From a virus, in the IMG/VR virus record IMGVR_UViG_3300001419_000005, positions 91 through 62,311 of that record: a DNA stretch of 62,221 nt; one strand, 5' to 3'. Position numbers and translations under genes: made by a program. Under the pieces are notes generated by a model. It was not told the origin of the DNA, ran no database searches, and worked only from the letters and a program-made list of their open reading frames with translations. This document shows, one piece after another, positions 13,101-19,965 of this stretch (position 1 is its first letter; each line of letters begins with the position of its first letter).

Positions 13101-15181
13101 TCTTCGGCCTCTTTCTTTTCCTTGAGACGCTGATCTTCGGCCTTCTTAGCTTCGGCCTTAGATGCCGCCCGGTCTGCAGCCGCTTGGCGCGCCTCAGCCC
13201 GAGCATCGTCAACAGCCTTGTTGGCTGCAATCAGATCGTCAATCACAGGGTCAGCGGCTTCGGCCGTTTCCTGTGAAGCCTTACCGAGACCTTCCGCCGA
13301 CTTATCCTCAACCTTGTGCTCTTGAACAATAGCACCGGTCTGGATATCATCGCGGGCAACCTCGTCTTCAGCCTTAGCTCGATCCGTCTCAGTCTTGCCC
13401 TTAGCAATCTGCCTCTCCAGCTCCTGACGACGCAGGTGCCGAGCCGCGACTGCATCGGGCTTTACAAATTCATCTTTAATAATATCATGCGCAGCTTCTC
13501 GAATGATAGCTGCCTTTTCTTCTGGCGTGCCTTCAAGGTCGTCCAGATCCACCTCATCACGCATACGGGCTGCCACCTTATGAGGGGCAACTCCCGCGCG
13601 CCCAGCATCTCTCTCGATGCCGGCAGACGTAGAGGTCACAATAGCTTCGTCTTCGATCCCGCTCTTGGCGAGGATCTTCCGGGTAATCCCAGCAGTCACA
13701 GCAGATGATGCTGCTTCCTTGTTAGACTTGCCTCGGACACCTTCAAGGTTGCCGGCCAAGCCCTTAAGGCTTTTGTCGGCCATTGCCGTCAGGCCCTTGA
13801 AGCCTACACGAAGAGCGGAGCCCAGGGTAACCGCACCCGCCACGCCCATGAGGCCGCGAAGAGCGACCTGATCGAAGCTGCGGATTGAGGCCATCTGGCC
13901 CTTGCCGTAGACCACGCTGTTGAGATCATCGATGTTCTGGGTATTCATAAGGAAGGCACCCACGCCACCGGCAACGCCGTCAGCAGAAGCACCAGCCAAG
14001 AAGGTCACCCAGTTATCGTACTCGTCCATATTGTTCCAGGCGTATCGGAGCCGAGACGCAGTGGTCTTCAGTTCCTTGCCCTTACGAGCGGCCTTGAAGG
14101 CCTTGACTCCGGGGACAACAAAGTCACCCAGGACGCGGGTCGGCAGAAGGCGGCCGGCGGTAGCCAGTCCCTTAGCTGCCTTGTGAGTTGCGAGAGCGCG
14201 GTTCGTGAGAGAGCCCGCCTTAGCGGCGCCGCTCACGTACACACTCGCGCCACCGGAGGGGATCGCCAGCAGAAGCGCCATGCCGACCTCACCGATGGTA
14301 TCAGGATCATTAATAATAGTAGGAAGCATCTGCCCGAAGTTCTCAAGCATACCGCCCCAGTCATCCGCCGAGGCGTGCTGCTGGAACTTGGCTTCCTTAT
14401 AGAGACGGTTCATCCCGTAGATGAGCGCGTCTTGGTTTGTGAATCGGGACATGGTATCCCGCTTCATCCCAGCGGCCTGAATAAGGTAGCGACCAGCCTC
14501 CGAGGAGTTCATCGCTTCCCAGGCATTATCCTGAGCTTCGGCAGTCCAGGTGGGATCAACCCGCTTGGTAACCATATCCGAAATATCATCATACGTAAAG
14601 AGCGACTGGAACGGGCTGCTGAGGGTGTCGCCCCAGCTGCCTTCCTTGCTCGTATCCACGCCCCGAGCCTCAGCAGCAGCGAGGAACTCGGGAGAGTTCG
14701 TTAGGCCGAGGATCTTAGCGACGTCGGAGTTCTGCCCCGCGTCGTGCATAAACTGGTTCCGGGCACGGAGATCCGTACCGAGGAAACCCCAGTGCTCGTC
14801 AGACGTCATAGAGCGCGCTTGCTCCCAGGCTCCTTCGTGGATCGACTCGACCCAGAAGTCATTGTTGGAAGCGTGACGCTCCGCTTCGGTAGCAACGTCA
14901 AGGCGGATCTTTTCCCAGGCCTCGATGTCTTCGCTAGCCCCGGAGGACATAGCCTTACCGAAGGCCTCCATCCGCTCATTGAATTGACGGAGGGCGCCAG
15001 TGCCGGTAGTAAGTCCGATTTGAGTCATCTCATCGGTATAGCGGGCACCAGTAATAATACTATTATGCTGACTAGCTGCATGGGCCTTGAGCTGAGCGTC
15101 AAGGTCCAGCTTTGCCTTCTCCTCGTCTACCGGCGCAATGCCGTTAGTGACGGGGTTCGGGACAGGGTTAAATTGAGACAT
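1175..15181 (-). CDS. Giant internal virion protein with zincin metallopeptidase motif
   Basis: A single uninterrupted frame of 4,668 residues, against about 1,318 for T7 gp16. Its place after the gp14-like and gp15-like genes suggests it fills the gp16 role: ejected with the DNA to span the envelope. Visible parts are hydrophobic stretches near residues 300-330 and 440-470; a long Ala/Glu/Lys-rich charged helix at about 650-850; many charged helical segments; a metallopeptidase signature HEIGH at 3268-3272 with a candidate third zinc ligand, E3355, in QEFAAQ; and a hydrophobic, probably membrane-inserting helix pair near 4374-4405. I see no lytic transglycosylase or RNA polymerase motif. Giant zincin-bearing phage proteins of this kind resemble 'polyvalent proteins' that co-enter with DNA and counter host defence; that role is inference. 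Confidence 0.85.
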   Translation of the reverse strand: MSQFNPVPNPVTNGIAPVDEEKAKLDLDAQLKAHAASQHNSIITGARYTDEMTQIGLTTGTGALRQFNERMEAFGKAMSSGASEDIEAWEKIRLDVATEAERHASNNDFWVESIHEGAWEQARSMTSDEHWGFLGTDLRARNQFMHDAGQNSDVAKILGLTNSPEFLAAAEARGVDTSKEGSWGDTLSSPFQSLFTYDDISDMVTKRVDPTWTAEAQDNAWEAMNSSEAGRYLIQAAGMKRDTMSRFTNQDALIYGMNRLYKEAKFQQHASADDWGGMLENFGQMLPTIINDPDTIGEVGMALLLAIPSGGASVYVSGAAKAGSLTNRALATHKAAKGLATAGRLLPTRVLGDFVVPGVKAFKAARKGKELKTTASRLRYAWNNMDEYDNWVTFLAGASADGVAGGVGAFLMNTQNIDDLNSVVYGKGQMASIRSFDQVALRGLMGVAGAVTLGSALRVGFKGLTAMADKSLKGLAGNLEGVRGKSNKEAASSAVTAGITRKILAKSGIEDEAIVTSTSAGIERDAGRAGVAPHKVAARMRDEVDLDDLEGTPEEKAAIIREAAHDIIKDEFVKPDAVAARHLRRQELERQIAKGKTETDRAKAEDEVARDDIQTGAIVQEHKVEDKSAEGLGKASQETAEAADPVIDDLIAANKAVDDARAEARQAAADRAASKAEAKKAEDQRLKEKKEAEEAAEKENAKREAEAQAAKQKQLEEQEKALAEAKAEKARIEAEEAEAEAEAKAKAETEAAEGEPEGPSRFEDTPDYKKGSDAREDAEADIDALRRERAGAEAEAKAAAQKKVDEAAQKVEEAKNAPVEFERVTVPEPPPVKKVAKKAQAEASQKVHTAEEAQAAVRKAIAQRLDVDEVEVDAIAAQVVSHRMLGAVESRAHDVVDGFEKEGFEEMPVEVLRHALVELDPEFARSFDNGDSDMIDLGGAHNAIRTARRHGQGNNFKGLTEDPNAVFLASRFTRGSYEAIAKQIEEHKAAGPAAAYRTAQELKLLVGGGSLRDYQFRDNKAFLEGTAYFDKAIENLKTLHETFDVANISTERSLGDMIKDVEGEVAKVHKNQKKLTLRQELHSKFGYPAENADAVKGLDIEELTALVGYHRFIQQVDDQLSAGKLNIDQMLILGVDREGQRLYFMNVLNEVNKHMEELRAGGHDRFIGEVEMLAIARPLFGPESDAGVNLRDAVFGPARGTSGVGTNKYDLAEVRRIAEERLARVDADFNTARSAAARAEMARLEGKVKNGEADLEDRIRLAQYNSKIKTVNEIDYLEQEMLAPYRAVSQEAAAAKRQELGEEGWAAYLRTEEDALYLGARNALFGNHGISVENRNAIFKRHGIPVPQRGSSPTEEWKSTVAPMIAKLAAKDLGFDSPMDLVNGSQSFVRGNQAGLALIGMYRDGASLTGDTAAEIKADTKVGTRGETYAHVRFSADRTQNPTGNLKVQKQVKFIEEFMLREGERQILFNPDGTPREFSHEELNDIIEFYTNLKNASAEEIQANVPKHPFEQKDRGLHLVSRDAKALGSPVRDWSGDIKQKMDDYYSRMLQEPVHLHQGIHDDLTLIMQEGVALNNMGAIGPMVMRNSQGAGSLDGLGAGWQTLATVPGGITDWLNIRSGMIFRQFDGMDAFARAIGLESLKDMRDAIVANDLRGKAAEGEEIEIPEHIANLKGEALKKAADAAGIKKSLKVGEKRKLLALAEKGGSKGEAELREAAEMLTLIELDTAVRKVDEEIRKAKFEGGTLSTKQFDEILNSWDAASQAVSLAKGLFNAAVFAARQQAAYGKSDANVKNIIDSDYDIARGIDEVKTAMGWDPKDGFLNGDIRMEMLKAEALAQNVSAKLDEEGLAVVAADFYSTVWDGMIDIPAEPRFAKSQGRLQGRIEGSEGTGFSETAFGSGRFGNEEVFADGADMWNHLFDSIGKFGSKQEIGEEAKADDPGTAAQGRMKKFLRDKLMKRPVMTRSYGAGGDAMSGAIADFLEEAFSIDTPAAAEFRGMVEEAFPDLAKKLEADAKSGNRQPNSILYQTASVLGWAFADKAGKKWKGEGGMMGKILKTPDAKTFRDSIRNLNSLHADAFNPDLDLQIEHRGRDAGSDSTVVQRGEVEMRNITYDDLYAQRSMEDTAWEREPAPEGDESPQDKAAREERNEKANRENYENFQRQVKEKAVAVAKRRGWSNDYGDEFLATVGRWHMKNLMLIKSGAATVDQIKVAEENIAVKMREVMAESDTPELALRDFLENWLTRRDELTIRAMNSVGYRMRNAEADSALKSVGLTADDLDPKMKLAHEAGLRLHSSIHSSAGRGWTGAGQGGKGWVNPNDSDRSIRPVYRAVSDEHAAPIWELDAEHARGWNEMSAEDRNLVAAQLVVQDMMIDFLGVQNPPIKDYVEPTVEGFYRDWAANESRATGIREKMEEIRQEWRADYRQQNGEMPEELSDILWDDIRSQVPSTRTQTLFGQGDEGIMTDAGIPQLQAFRLRRTSDIVMRDKIKAAMKGEVSGPAITLGEMAVPSPLKIANKLSTFMIENPQPVAPRGNDGMRIENDKEWLRNWTWREVNDYSNSIGIPITDMDSFGRVFRLMHVERAVKQGMTSGTSKLKSTENGEGFDLKTIEGQKGFMDTVQRDIQSYLEELMGETEIAAKKEAGTRDVQIIPDTGTAYPAGSFLQALRELYVNDPTGNWMHADALLGPAPREGIVLEGSNITSGALITGIMAKSVFSNDFGIGMGAAEESVRFGHWFIMTKFGVDAEEAAFKFNEYAARRLEDDADGSYYEARLKEWQEGFVDESFMPANITTLMGLGSVRETLMKDPEAMGLARKLFGISKPEELTQELLQDMITEGDLKVLQVEDGKRRPAAYIDSLGRDLTLSRVPMKTLLWRTMGQLRASGIDPKSQPMIRRLWFASMLEMKMEKLNLVDQMGAREYRSRAFSHLHPDREGKVSQDRIDAARKGIGEVTDGANRWMSFDDSISGSSGLDALAYIRGSQILGIYENSGVFDMSHLKSADEDGEVRWNADAAHAAWAYHLSGKDEMKMASIAKYSSRAKRNMAEGIKGSVPPVSFLRRSDFTEGMGKKFYDNFNIIESRLNSEVEGTFREDIAAIMGDELDYNTRGVNRAKLEAVMANMPERDLITDASAGRVLDDMETEQEGKLIAEGVPDNSGPIFSNGRTLANEFDKVIREKRYPALNTLIDEFKKAGVFKDEDAAREFGLMMAMNMDLLGDLLPGIKFQFTGEAGTAKMRSMIDSSQQMLHRVSILKDMRGMEAMEVFDIVVHEIGHAIVHRGMALGKGAKGGGPSSHALTSMRSQFHRRILQGTPEDLKTFNDAFVAIHGDKKGNELFKKFYDDLKSGDSHRQGVASQEFAAQMMSWYLLSRTIDTEVTKNFGEEFTALYRAGYGDRIRKIAKIYETPKIEAKGIRADRLKPATVLERLGRIANTAEPVLWSGRKAFNEMWFNHSSNINTEDALRKALTEAMDESRTASEEDLPMIRNKIESLKNRLAELGHATPSERSIAGVQRTLLGEGTRKKTRYAMRDSGLTIEERAKIARKIADGDPATHEEFGRVRLDGFTEDEKKLIVDHMIDGKIAGRRETVGDSKFRRAAMFVGEGIALQGTSSAWRSMTDEINWAAQMLNNTLGFEERSAAQAFSMGMSQQEIQTLQRALYGKPMSASIELFEMAQKIQDPEFVRMVDDAFEETFIGHPDNTEALDELGRVNPHAANLVETASREFAKLYDRAYKNAHQTGEMDKWVVDSLVGDGNRQLPIQLSQIIKEDSAMREMSIKVGDGIRQEQIRRLEYDPSVPEERQGFVNAQFMHDYGIFAPWKSAMSPTDRARHVDTLDSVYGSDLVDIIIDEGKLNIDESKYDIGFDGGDRSDEFWLASQVLQEKMEAGQWHAKDMPTQLRDVYKQAMQGRVDPAVFTDSKNVPFYMRHLDRDFPDPEDRAKFRAVLASGREVSSPADYEAMKMLYRSRHGGYSFANNRFMSGGDFRRILNDGVAGRGLNRTPINVLKTFMAFDHGVTDKFFNQEYYGITGFGYGDLLNALKARVHRARVSQDGTMVKLSDSQQRAAIKEIENLESQYRLAQGRNPSYKDESGNDFLEAVAPTIQTAVGLATTPNWTTASLIVEGTAGLVNRAAKMFTDGTKMTLPKYAGDMGAMRDSMHAIGITMPYHMTKLGFGHIWNMGDEASAAMALDPSLKESFHDKANKKIRRLGSFAFERVQLAQREAAMIPAQQLLRKMLVTDADGNSKAMKLADALNDWIASNPEGTIDAKLIRRLAKENGVKADVATQMHGLGLLSPEMARRVSELAEDYMPDNTFLKYEEMFDAVAWEPGLGRGKESLKSGKAATGLQQLLFNQVAKTNMEPRVGTTNLNTSPVVRMWQQLSQYSILFMREVMAGLAATGLGATAAMLMPLYFGEVMWYSLNRMKNGDSPEAIAEDWRTDAPGQMTTALARMPVFGAGSFLTDMIMNSLTSSVGKLSGGAVFGSKAQERSFGMNTPGMPGPSMMIQSITAFTDLVKQGGSALLEGNPAEAASQAKEFLYKYGPAEFRPLLVAGLRGATGDFKDASGTPQSHRPKNLQILGNFNAVPEYRGPAPKQTRLKGRARDYAKLKADYVAGFESPKTPQTTGDSSPGVSGAGTPQGGSSGLSGTIATPKGNAMGPGSAGGSLADKLGK

Positions 15182-15233
15182 TATACTTTCCTTTTTGTTC
15201 TACCCACAACGGGGTGAAGTAAATAGAAAACCA

Positions 15234-15255
15234 CGCCTCCTCGGTAGAGGAGACG
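15234..15255 (-). other. Intergenic hairpin, TACC-loop family
   Basis: A 9-bp stem closes a TACC loop (minus strand) between the gp15-like and giant virion genes. One pair is G-U in minus-strand RNA and would be an A-C mismatch in plus-strand RNA, so the fold belongs to the transcript. Similar hairpins lie at 21767, 30955 and 32853. Possible RNase processing or stability element. Confidence 0.55.
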
Positions 15256-15266
15256 CAGTTAGATTA

Positions 15267-18200
15267 TTAGTCAATAGCGCCAAGGAATCTGGCGGCGTCA
15301 TGAATAATTGTGTTTTGGTTGTCTACCTTCACAGGCTTGCCGCTAAGCGTAGCGTGCCCGCCGATGAGTGTTCCCACGTTTCCGGTCCTCTTCTTCCCGC
15401 GCACGAAAGTACGAGGATCGCCCTTAGTCCTGTCTTCGACCATAGTAGGCCCAAACAGGGGGATAGGAAGTCCAGAAATATTCTCTACAGTCCGGCCAAT
15501 AAACTTCAGGTTATCTAGAGTATATCTAGTCTGAGTATCATAGCCCAGCTGAGTCTCTCGGAGATTAGCCGGATCCACATCAGCTCGGAAGGTACTGTCA
15601 ACATCAAGATCGTAGGGACTGAGATGCTGGATAACCGCGTCGTTATCAGGGAACAGCATAGTCATAAGCGCAAGCTTGGCGGCCCACTTAGGGGGATTGG
15701 TATCCCACATGGTGAACCCCTGTGCCTTAGCGATTTCCTGAGTCTTCTTCCAGAGATCGTGATCTGGAGGCAGAGTACCAGCGCGGATCTGCTCGGCAAC
15801 ATCCCGAACAGCCTGAGCATCCTCTTCGTCGATCGGCACACCGGCCTTCTTAAAGGTCGTGATCGTTTCATCGATCTGGTTGCCAAACGCGAGGCGTTCA
15901 TCCTTAGTAGCTTGTCCAGTAACAAAGCCACGGAAAGGGGCCGAGTGATCAGCAAGATGACGTCGGTTGTTAGAGTCGGCCAGCCACTGATGGGCAGCCT
16001 CTGTACTTTCGCCGGCGTCATGGATTGCCTGAACCTGCTGCTCGTAGAAGACGTCCCCCGTCGAGCCCTCTCGATGGTTGAACATCCAATCCCACGTGCC
16101 TCCTGCAATGGAGCCAATAGTGGTTCTACTATATTCTTCATTAAAATCATCAAGACCCATCATGCCTTCCTGCATGGCGTCAGTAAAGTCGCCGGTAAAG
16201 GGGGCAGCGGGCTTCGTGTTTCTAAGGCCATCTCCTGAGTACAGCGAGGGGAGAGAAATAATCTCCGTTCGGACTACATCCCCATCCTCATTACGGATAG
16301 GCTCAGCAGCGTACCCATCCAGGCCAAGCTGATTACTGATATCCAGAGCCATCTGAGTTGTGACTTCAGGATCTCTTAGCATCCACTGTTGAGTGAGATC
16401 ATTGTACTGAATAACTCCCGCTGCCTCTGCGGCAGAGGTAATACGCTGAGCGCCAACCTTGTCCCCGACAGAGTCGATTCGCTGATTAGCAACGTCGACA
16501 TCAATGCCGCTGTAGTCTCCTCCGAATATTGACCAATCAAGAGGATTGAGCAGAGTGTTTCTAGCGCCGCTCTGAGCTTGACTGGTTCCGGGCTGGATAG
16601 AAAGAGCAGCACCGAAGAGAGTAGAAACCCCAGGGCCCCACGTCTCTACCATCTGCGTCTTCTTATCATACTCCAGGGGAATGCTTCCTCTCTGAACAAC
16701 GGCGCTTTCAAGGAGTTGGCCGATTCTAGTTTGGTCTCCATCCTGGAAAGCTCTCGACAGCATGATACGAAGATCATCAGGCATTTCGTAACTAGCTCCG
16801 AGTTCGTTCTGGACTGCCTTAAGGACAGCATCAGATGTTACTCGGTAAGCAGAAGCTGCGGGAAAGATAGATCTAGCAACAGCTCCAGCGTGGACCGCCT
16901 CATCGAGAAACTCTTCGGAAACGCGATTGTCGCTGGTATAAGCCTTTGAGCGGACCATGCTTGACATAGTCTCGGCAACAATACTACTGTGTTGTCCGGT
17001 AGGCTTATAAAAACCGTCCTCGTCAAGAGCGAGATAAGGGAGCATAGCTCCGATCTGAGCATTGCTGACAGCTTCGGGATCGCCTACATTGTCAAGACTG
17101 AAAGAGATTCCGCCGTTGTTCTGATCCACGTTAACCTGCCAGGGAGTGTCCTCAGCAGCCGTAGACAGAATCAAAGCGAGGTGATCATGACCAAGATCAG
17201 GGTTATTAATATACTCCTGATAGGCCGTGACCCACTTATCAATCATTTGTGCTCGAGCTTCAGGACCCTTCTGCCAAGTAGCTTGAGTGATAAAGTCAGT
17301 TCCCATCATACCAAAGGCTTGAGCCTTGGGATCACTGGGATCAAACTTACCGCCCGTGTTGGCATCGATAAGAGAAAGGCGAGGAGAGTCCCCACCCTTA
17401 GAGGCAGCCACAAAGGGATCAGCTGTGATCCGCTTTCTAGCCTCGGTTGAGTCCGTAGTAGGACCATGCTTTTCCAGCTGGAACTTGGCTGCCTTGTCCT
17501 GCTCGTTCTGGCGCTGCTGCTTAGCAGCTCGGAACGTGGACATACCAACCTTAATCTGATCTTCCAGGTACTTAGAAAACTCCTCCGAATCAGGGTCCAT
17601 GCCGACAAACGCGGCAACCCCTTCGTAGTCTGTCACCGCCACCGCATTCATCATTTCGGCAGCTTCGTCAGTAGTCATAGTAGCGTCCAGCTGGAACGCA
17701 CCAACGGAGACCTTTCCAAGGTAATCACCGAGGATAGGCTGCCTCTGTCCATACGTCATGGGACGCTGTCCATTATTAATCATGGCTCGCATTCCGGCGA
17801 AGCCATCGGCAACGCGCGTGAAGCCAACCTCAGGATCCGTAGCGCTGACCCAATCCACCGAGGCAATCCGAGGGGACTGCGTGATGGCGGTCTTCTGCTT
17901 CAGGTCCTGGTCCGCAACCTCCATAGCCACAGCCTTGTTATAGGTGGGCTCGAGGGTGCGCCGGAGAGTCTGGCTGAGCATGTCGGCATAGGGGCCTTCG
18001 AACTTGCCGGACTGCTGGTTATAGGATTCCCACAAAGCCGCGCCGCCCTCGCCGCTGTAAGAGGCCATAGAAGCGAGAGCAGTCTGCTCCCACTCCTCGT
18101 ACCCCACACTAGGCGGGAGCTCCATGTTGAGCCTCTCCAGGCCTCCTGAGGACTCCCAGGCTTCGATCGTATGCTGAGCCGAAGCCGACACAGACTGCGC

Positions 18201-18866
18201 CCAGAGGGCAGCGTCGCCGAGCTGGGCAGACTTGATCTGCTCCGCCCTGGCGGTGTCCTTGCCGTGCTTCTTAAGAATCGACTCGTAGAGCCGATCAGTG
18301 TTAGCCTGAGCATCGGCAATAGGCACGCCCATTGCAATCTGCTGCTCACGCGAACGCTGGGCCCAAGCGAGGTCTCCATTGAAGTCGAGGTTCTGAGCCG
18401 CGATGCGGTTGTTCGCAACCTCGCCTTCATACTGGGCGCGATACCGGTCGTTCAACCAGCCGCCCTTATATTCATTTTGAATATCCTGAATAGACTTGAG
18501 CTTCGCCTCGTCGTTGAGGTAGCCCGGAGCCTCGGGATTAGTCCACTCATCCGCGGACTGCATGGTAGCAATCTTCTTCTTCATCTCAGTGAGACGAGCG
18601 TCGTCGATCTGGTTACCAAGCCTGTCAACCCCTGCCATAGTCTGGCTAATTCCCTGGACCACGTCCAGAGCGTTAACCAACCCAGTGCTCGTATTAAAGC
18701 TAGAGCTCTGGCCGACCTTGACAGTAGCAGTCTTGCCACTCATCGTAGCGCCCTTACCGGGCTGGACCTTCTGGCCCTGCACACCGGCGGCTTCTCCTAC
18801 GACATTCTCAAGAGGATTACCCCCGAGACGGCCTGGCCCTTTGTCTTTCTTGTATGGGTTTCTCAT
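15267..18866 (-). CDS. Internal virion protein, gp15-like
   Basis: A 1,199-residue, largely helical, charged and soluble-looking protein, longer than T7 gp15 (747 residues). It begins with a Gly/Lys-rich tail (MRNPYKKDKGPG), then long Ala/Gln/Glu-rich stretches, with no signal peptide or convincing membrane segment. Its start overlaps the stop of the gp14-like gene as ATGA, and the giant gene follows 86 bases later past a hairpin. The trio in this order matches the T7 ejection proteins gp14-gp15-gp16, which form the inner core and trans-envelope channel. Assignment rests mainly on context, length class and composition; no catalytic motif was recognised. Confidence 0.7.
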   Translation of the reverse strand: MRNPYKKDKGPGRLGGNPLENVVGEAAGVQGQKVQPGKGATMSGKTATVKVGQSSSFNTSTGLVNALDVVQGISQTMAGVDRLGNQIDDARLTEMKKKIATMQSADEWTNPEAPGYLNDEAKLKSIQDIQNEYKGGWLNDRYRAQYEGEVANNRIAAQNLDFNGDLAWAQRSREQQIAMGVPIADAQANTDRLYESILKKHGKDTARAEQIKSAQLGDAALWAQSVSASAQHTIEAWESSGGLERLNMELPPSVGYEEWEQTALASMASYSGEGGAALWESYNQQSGKFEGPYADMLSQTLRRTLEPTYNKAVAMEVADQDLKQKTAITQSPRIASVDWVSATDPEVGFTRVADGFAGMRAMINNGQRPMTYGQRQPILGDYLGKVSVGAFQLDATMTTDEAAEMMNAVAVTDYEGVAAFVGMDPDSEEFSKYLEDQIKVGMSTFRAAKQQRQNEQDKAAKFQLEKHGPTTDSTEARKRITADPFVAASKGGDSPRLSLIDANTGGKFDPSDPKAQAFGMMGTDFITQATWQKGPEARAQMIDKWVTAYQEYINNPDLGHDHLALILSTAAEDTPWQVNVDQNNGGISFSLDNVGDPEAVSNAQIGAMLPYLALDEDGFYKPTGQHSSIVAETMSSMVRSKAYTSDNRVSEEFLDEAVHAGAVARSIFPAASAYRVTSDAVLKAVQNELGASYEMPDDLRIMLSRAFQDGDQTRIGQLLESAVVQRGSIPLEYDKKTQMVETWGPGVSTLFGAALSIQPGTSQAQSGARNTLLNPLDWSIFGGDYSGIDVDVANQRIDSVGDKVGAQRITSAAEAAGVIQYNDLTQQWMLRDPEVTTQMALDISNQLGLDGYAAEPIRNEDGDVVRTEIISLPSLYSGDGLRNTKPAAPFTGDFTDAMQEGMMGLDDFNEEYSRTTIGSIAGGTWDWMFNHREGSTGDVFYEQQVQAIHDAGESTEAAHQWLADSNNRRHLADHSAPFRGFVTGQATKDERLAFGNQIDETITTFKKAGVPIDEEDAQAVRDVAEQIRAGTLPPDHDLWKKTQEIAKAQGFTMWDTNPPKWAAKLALMTMLFPDNDAVIQHLSPYDLDVDSTFRADVDPANLRETQLGYDTQTRYTLDNLKFIGRTVENISGLPIPLFGPTMVEDRTKGDPRTFVRGKKRTGNVGTLIGGHATLSGKPVKVDNQNTIIHDAARFLGAID

Positions 18867-19504
18867 GATTGCAGTCCCTTAAGACCAGAGGCCATGTCGA
18901 GGCCGGAGCTAATACCGCCAAAGATTCCCTGAGTAATCGCACCGGACGAGCTAGGCTTAATACCAATGTTGCCGGGAATGAACGCAGCTGACTGATCCGC
19001 GTCAATGCCGCGGCTCTGCTGGTTCATCTGATTCTCAAAGTTTTGTACGACAGCAGCTTCCTGCTCGTAGTTCTTCATACTAATTTGATAGTTCCTGTCT
19101 CGCTCGGCCTGGAGGGCCTGACGCGAGAGGAGCTTAGCGGTGCCGCCTGAGGCGCCGCCCTGCTTGCCCATGATCTGCGAGGCCAGTGAAGCCTGAGCCG
19201 AACGGCTCTGCTGGTAGACCTGCTCACGGGCATCGGCTGTCATCTTCTGGTTCTGCCACTGAGCGTAGAACCTATTCGCCAGAGCAGCGTCGTAGATCTT
19301 TTGGTCCTGGATCCGCTTGTTGACGTTGGACTGAGCAATAGCTTCAGTCTGTCGGTCGTTAGCAAGCTGACCAAGGAAGTTGTTCTGCATGGTCTGATGC
19401 TTCTGCTGAAGGTACTGAGCTTCTTGCTGCTTCGCCTTCTGCATCCCGCCCATGATTCCGCCAGCAACGCCGACGGCGGCCATTCCGGCCAACATAATAC
19501 CCAT
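18863..19504 (-). CDS. Internal virion protein, gp14-like
   Basis: A 213-residue protein with a short hydrophobic Met/Gly/Ala N-terminus (MGIMLAGMAAVGVAGGIMGGM) followed by a long Gln-rich helical region, the usual look of T7 gp14-type proteins that insert in the outer membrane during ejection. The ATG at 19504 has GAGG upstream, so I prefer it to a TTG two codons earlier. It overlaps the next gene by ATGA and starts three bases after the sulfotransferase stop. It probably works with the two larger internal virion proteins. Confidence 0.7.
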   Translation of the reverse strand: MGIMLAGMAAVGVAGGIMGGMQKAKQQEAQYLQQKHQTMQNNFLGQLANDRQTEAIAQSNVNKRIQDQKIYDAALANRFYAQWQNQKMTADAREQVYQQSRSAQASLASQIMGKQGGASGGTAKLLSRQALQAERDRNYQISMKNYEQEAAVVQNFENQMNQQSRGIDADQSAAFIPGNIGIKPSSSGAITQGIFGGISSGLDMASGLKGLQS

Positions 19505-19506
19505 AG

Positions 19507-19965
19507 TCAATACCTCATGTAATTGATTATTTCGTCGATTCTCTCATCCAGATCCTCAGTACGGACCCGGAGATGTGGAATTGATAAATATAGATTGAGA
19601 GCTTCAGCTGACCTGTCGCGGAAATCTTCCGCCGACCAGGCGATACCAAGGGTAGCTAGCAGCTCCCGCTCTCTAACCATTTGCTTCTCAATAGAGGCAA
19701 TCTGGCTGTCTCTGTCTCGTTCAAGTATTACCATCTTCTCGATGTCAGCATAGCGTGCGGACAGAGGCCACACCTTTACGATGACGTCTTCGAGAGATTG
19801 GTAGTTCTGAAAATGAGTTTCATAGTATCCTTGGGGGTTACCCTCCGCCGGCATCGTCTCGTCAATCGAGGGATCCCAGTGAACAGGCAGTCCCGCCTCG
19901 TGCATCATCCGCATAGTAAAGGATGTACCGGAGCGGGGTCCAACTCCCATTATGGCCCGGATCAT
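19507..19965 (-). CDS. Compact sulfotransferase-family protein
   Basis: A 152-residue protein with the ordered hallmarks of PAPS-dependent sulfotransferases. The 5'-phosphosulfate loop GVGPRSGTSF is at residues 7-16. A NPQGYYE segment (44-50) resembles the family's NP-x-GY-x-E. The 3'-phosphate site RDRDSQIAS is at 83-91 with Arg83 and Ser91. A C-terminal RTEDL (135-139) is also present. It is shorter than typical cellular enzymes (about 250-300 residues) but keeps all the nucleotide-binding parts. It overlaps the large terminase gene by ATGA and lies just before the internal virion genes, so it is probably expressed late. Its acceptor is unknown: a virion protein, a host surface glycan or a small molecule are all possible. 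Confidence 0.75.
   Translation of the reverse strand: MIRAIMGVGPRSGTSFTMRMMHEAGLPVHWDPSIDETMPAEGNPQGYYETHFQNYQSLEDVIVKVWPLSARYADIEKMVILERDRDSQIASIEKQMVRERELLATLGIAWSAEDFRDRSAEALNLYLSIPHLRVRTEDLDERIDEIINYMRY

Noticed and set aside
1175-15181. N4-type virion RNA polymerase
   Set aside because: Although of similar giant size, I see no polymerase motifs; the phage has its own T7-type enzyme.
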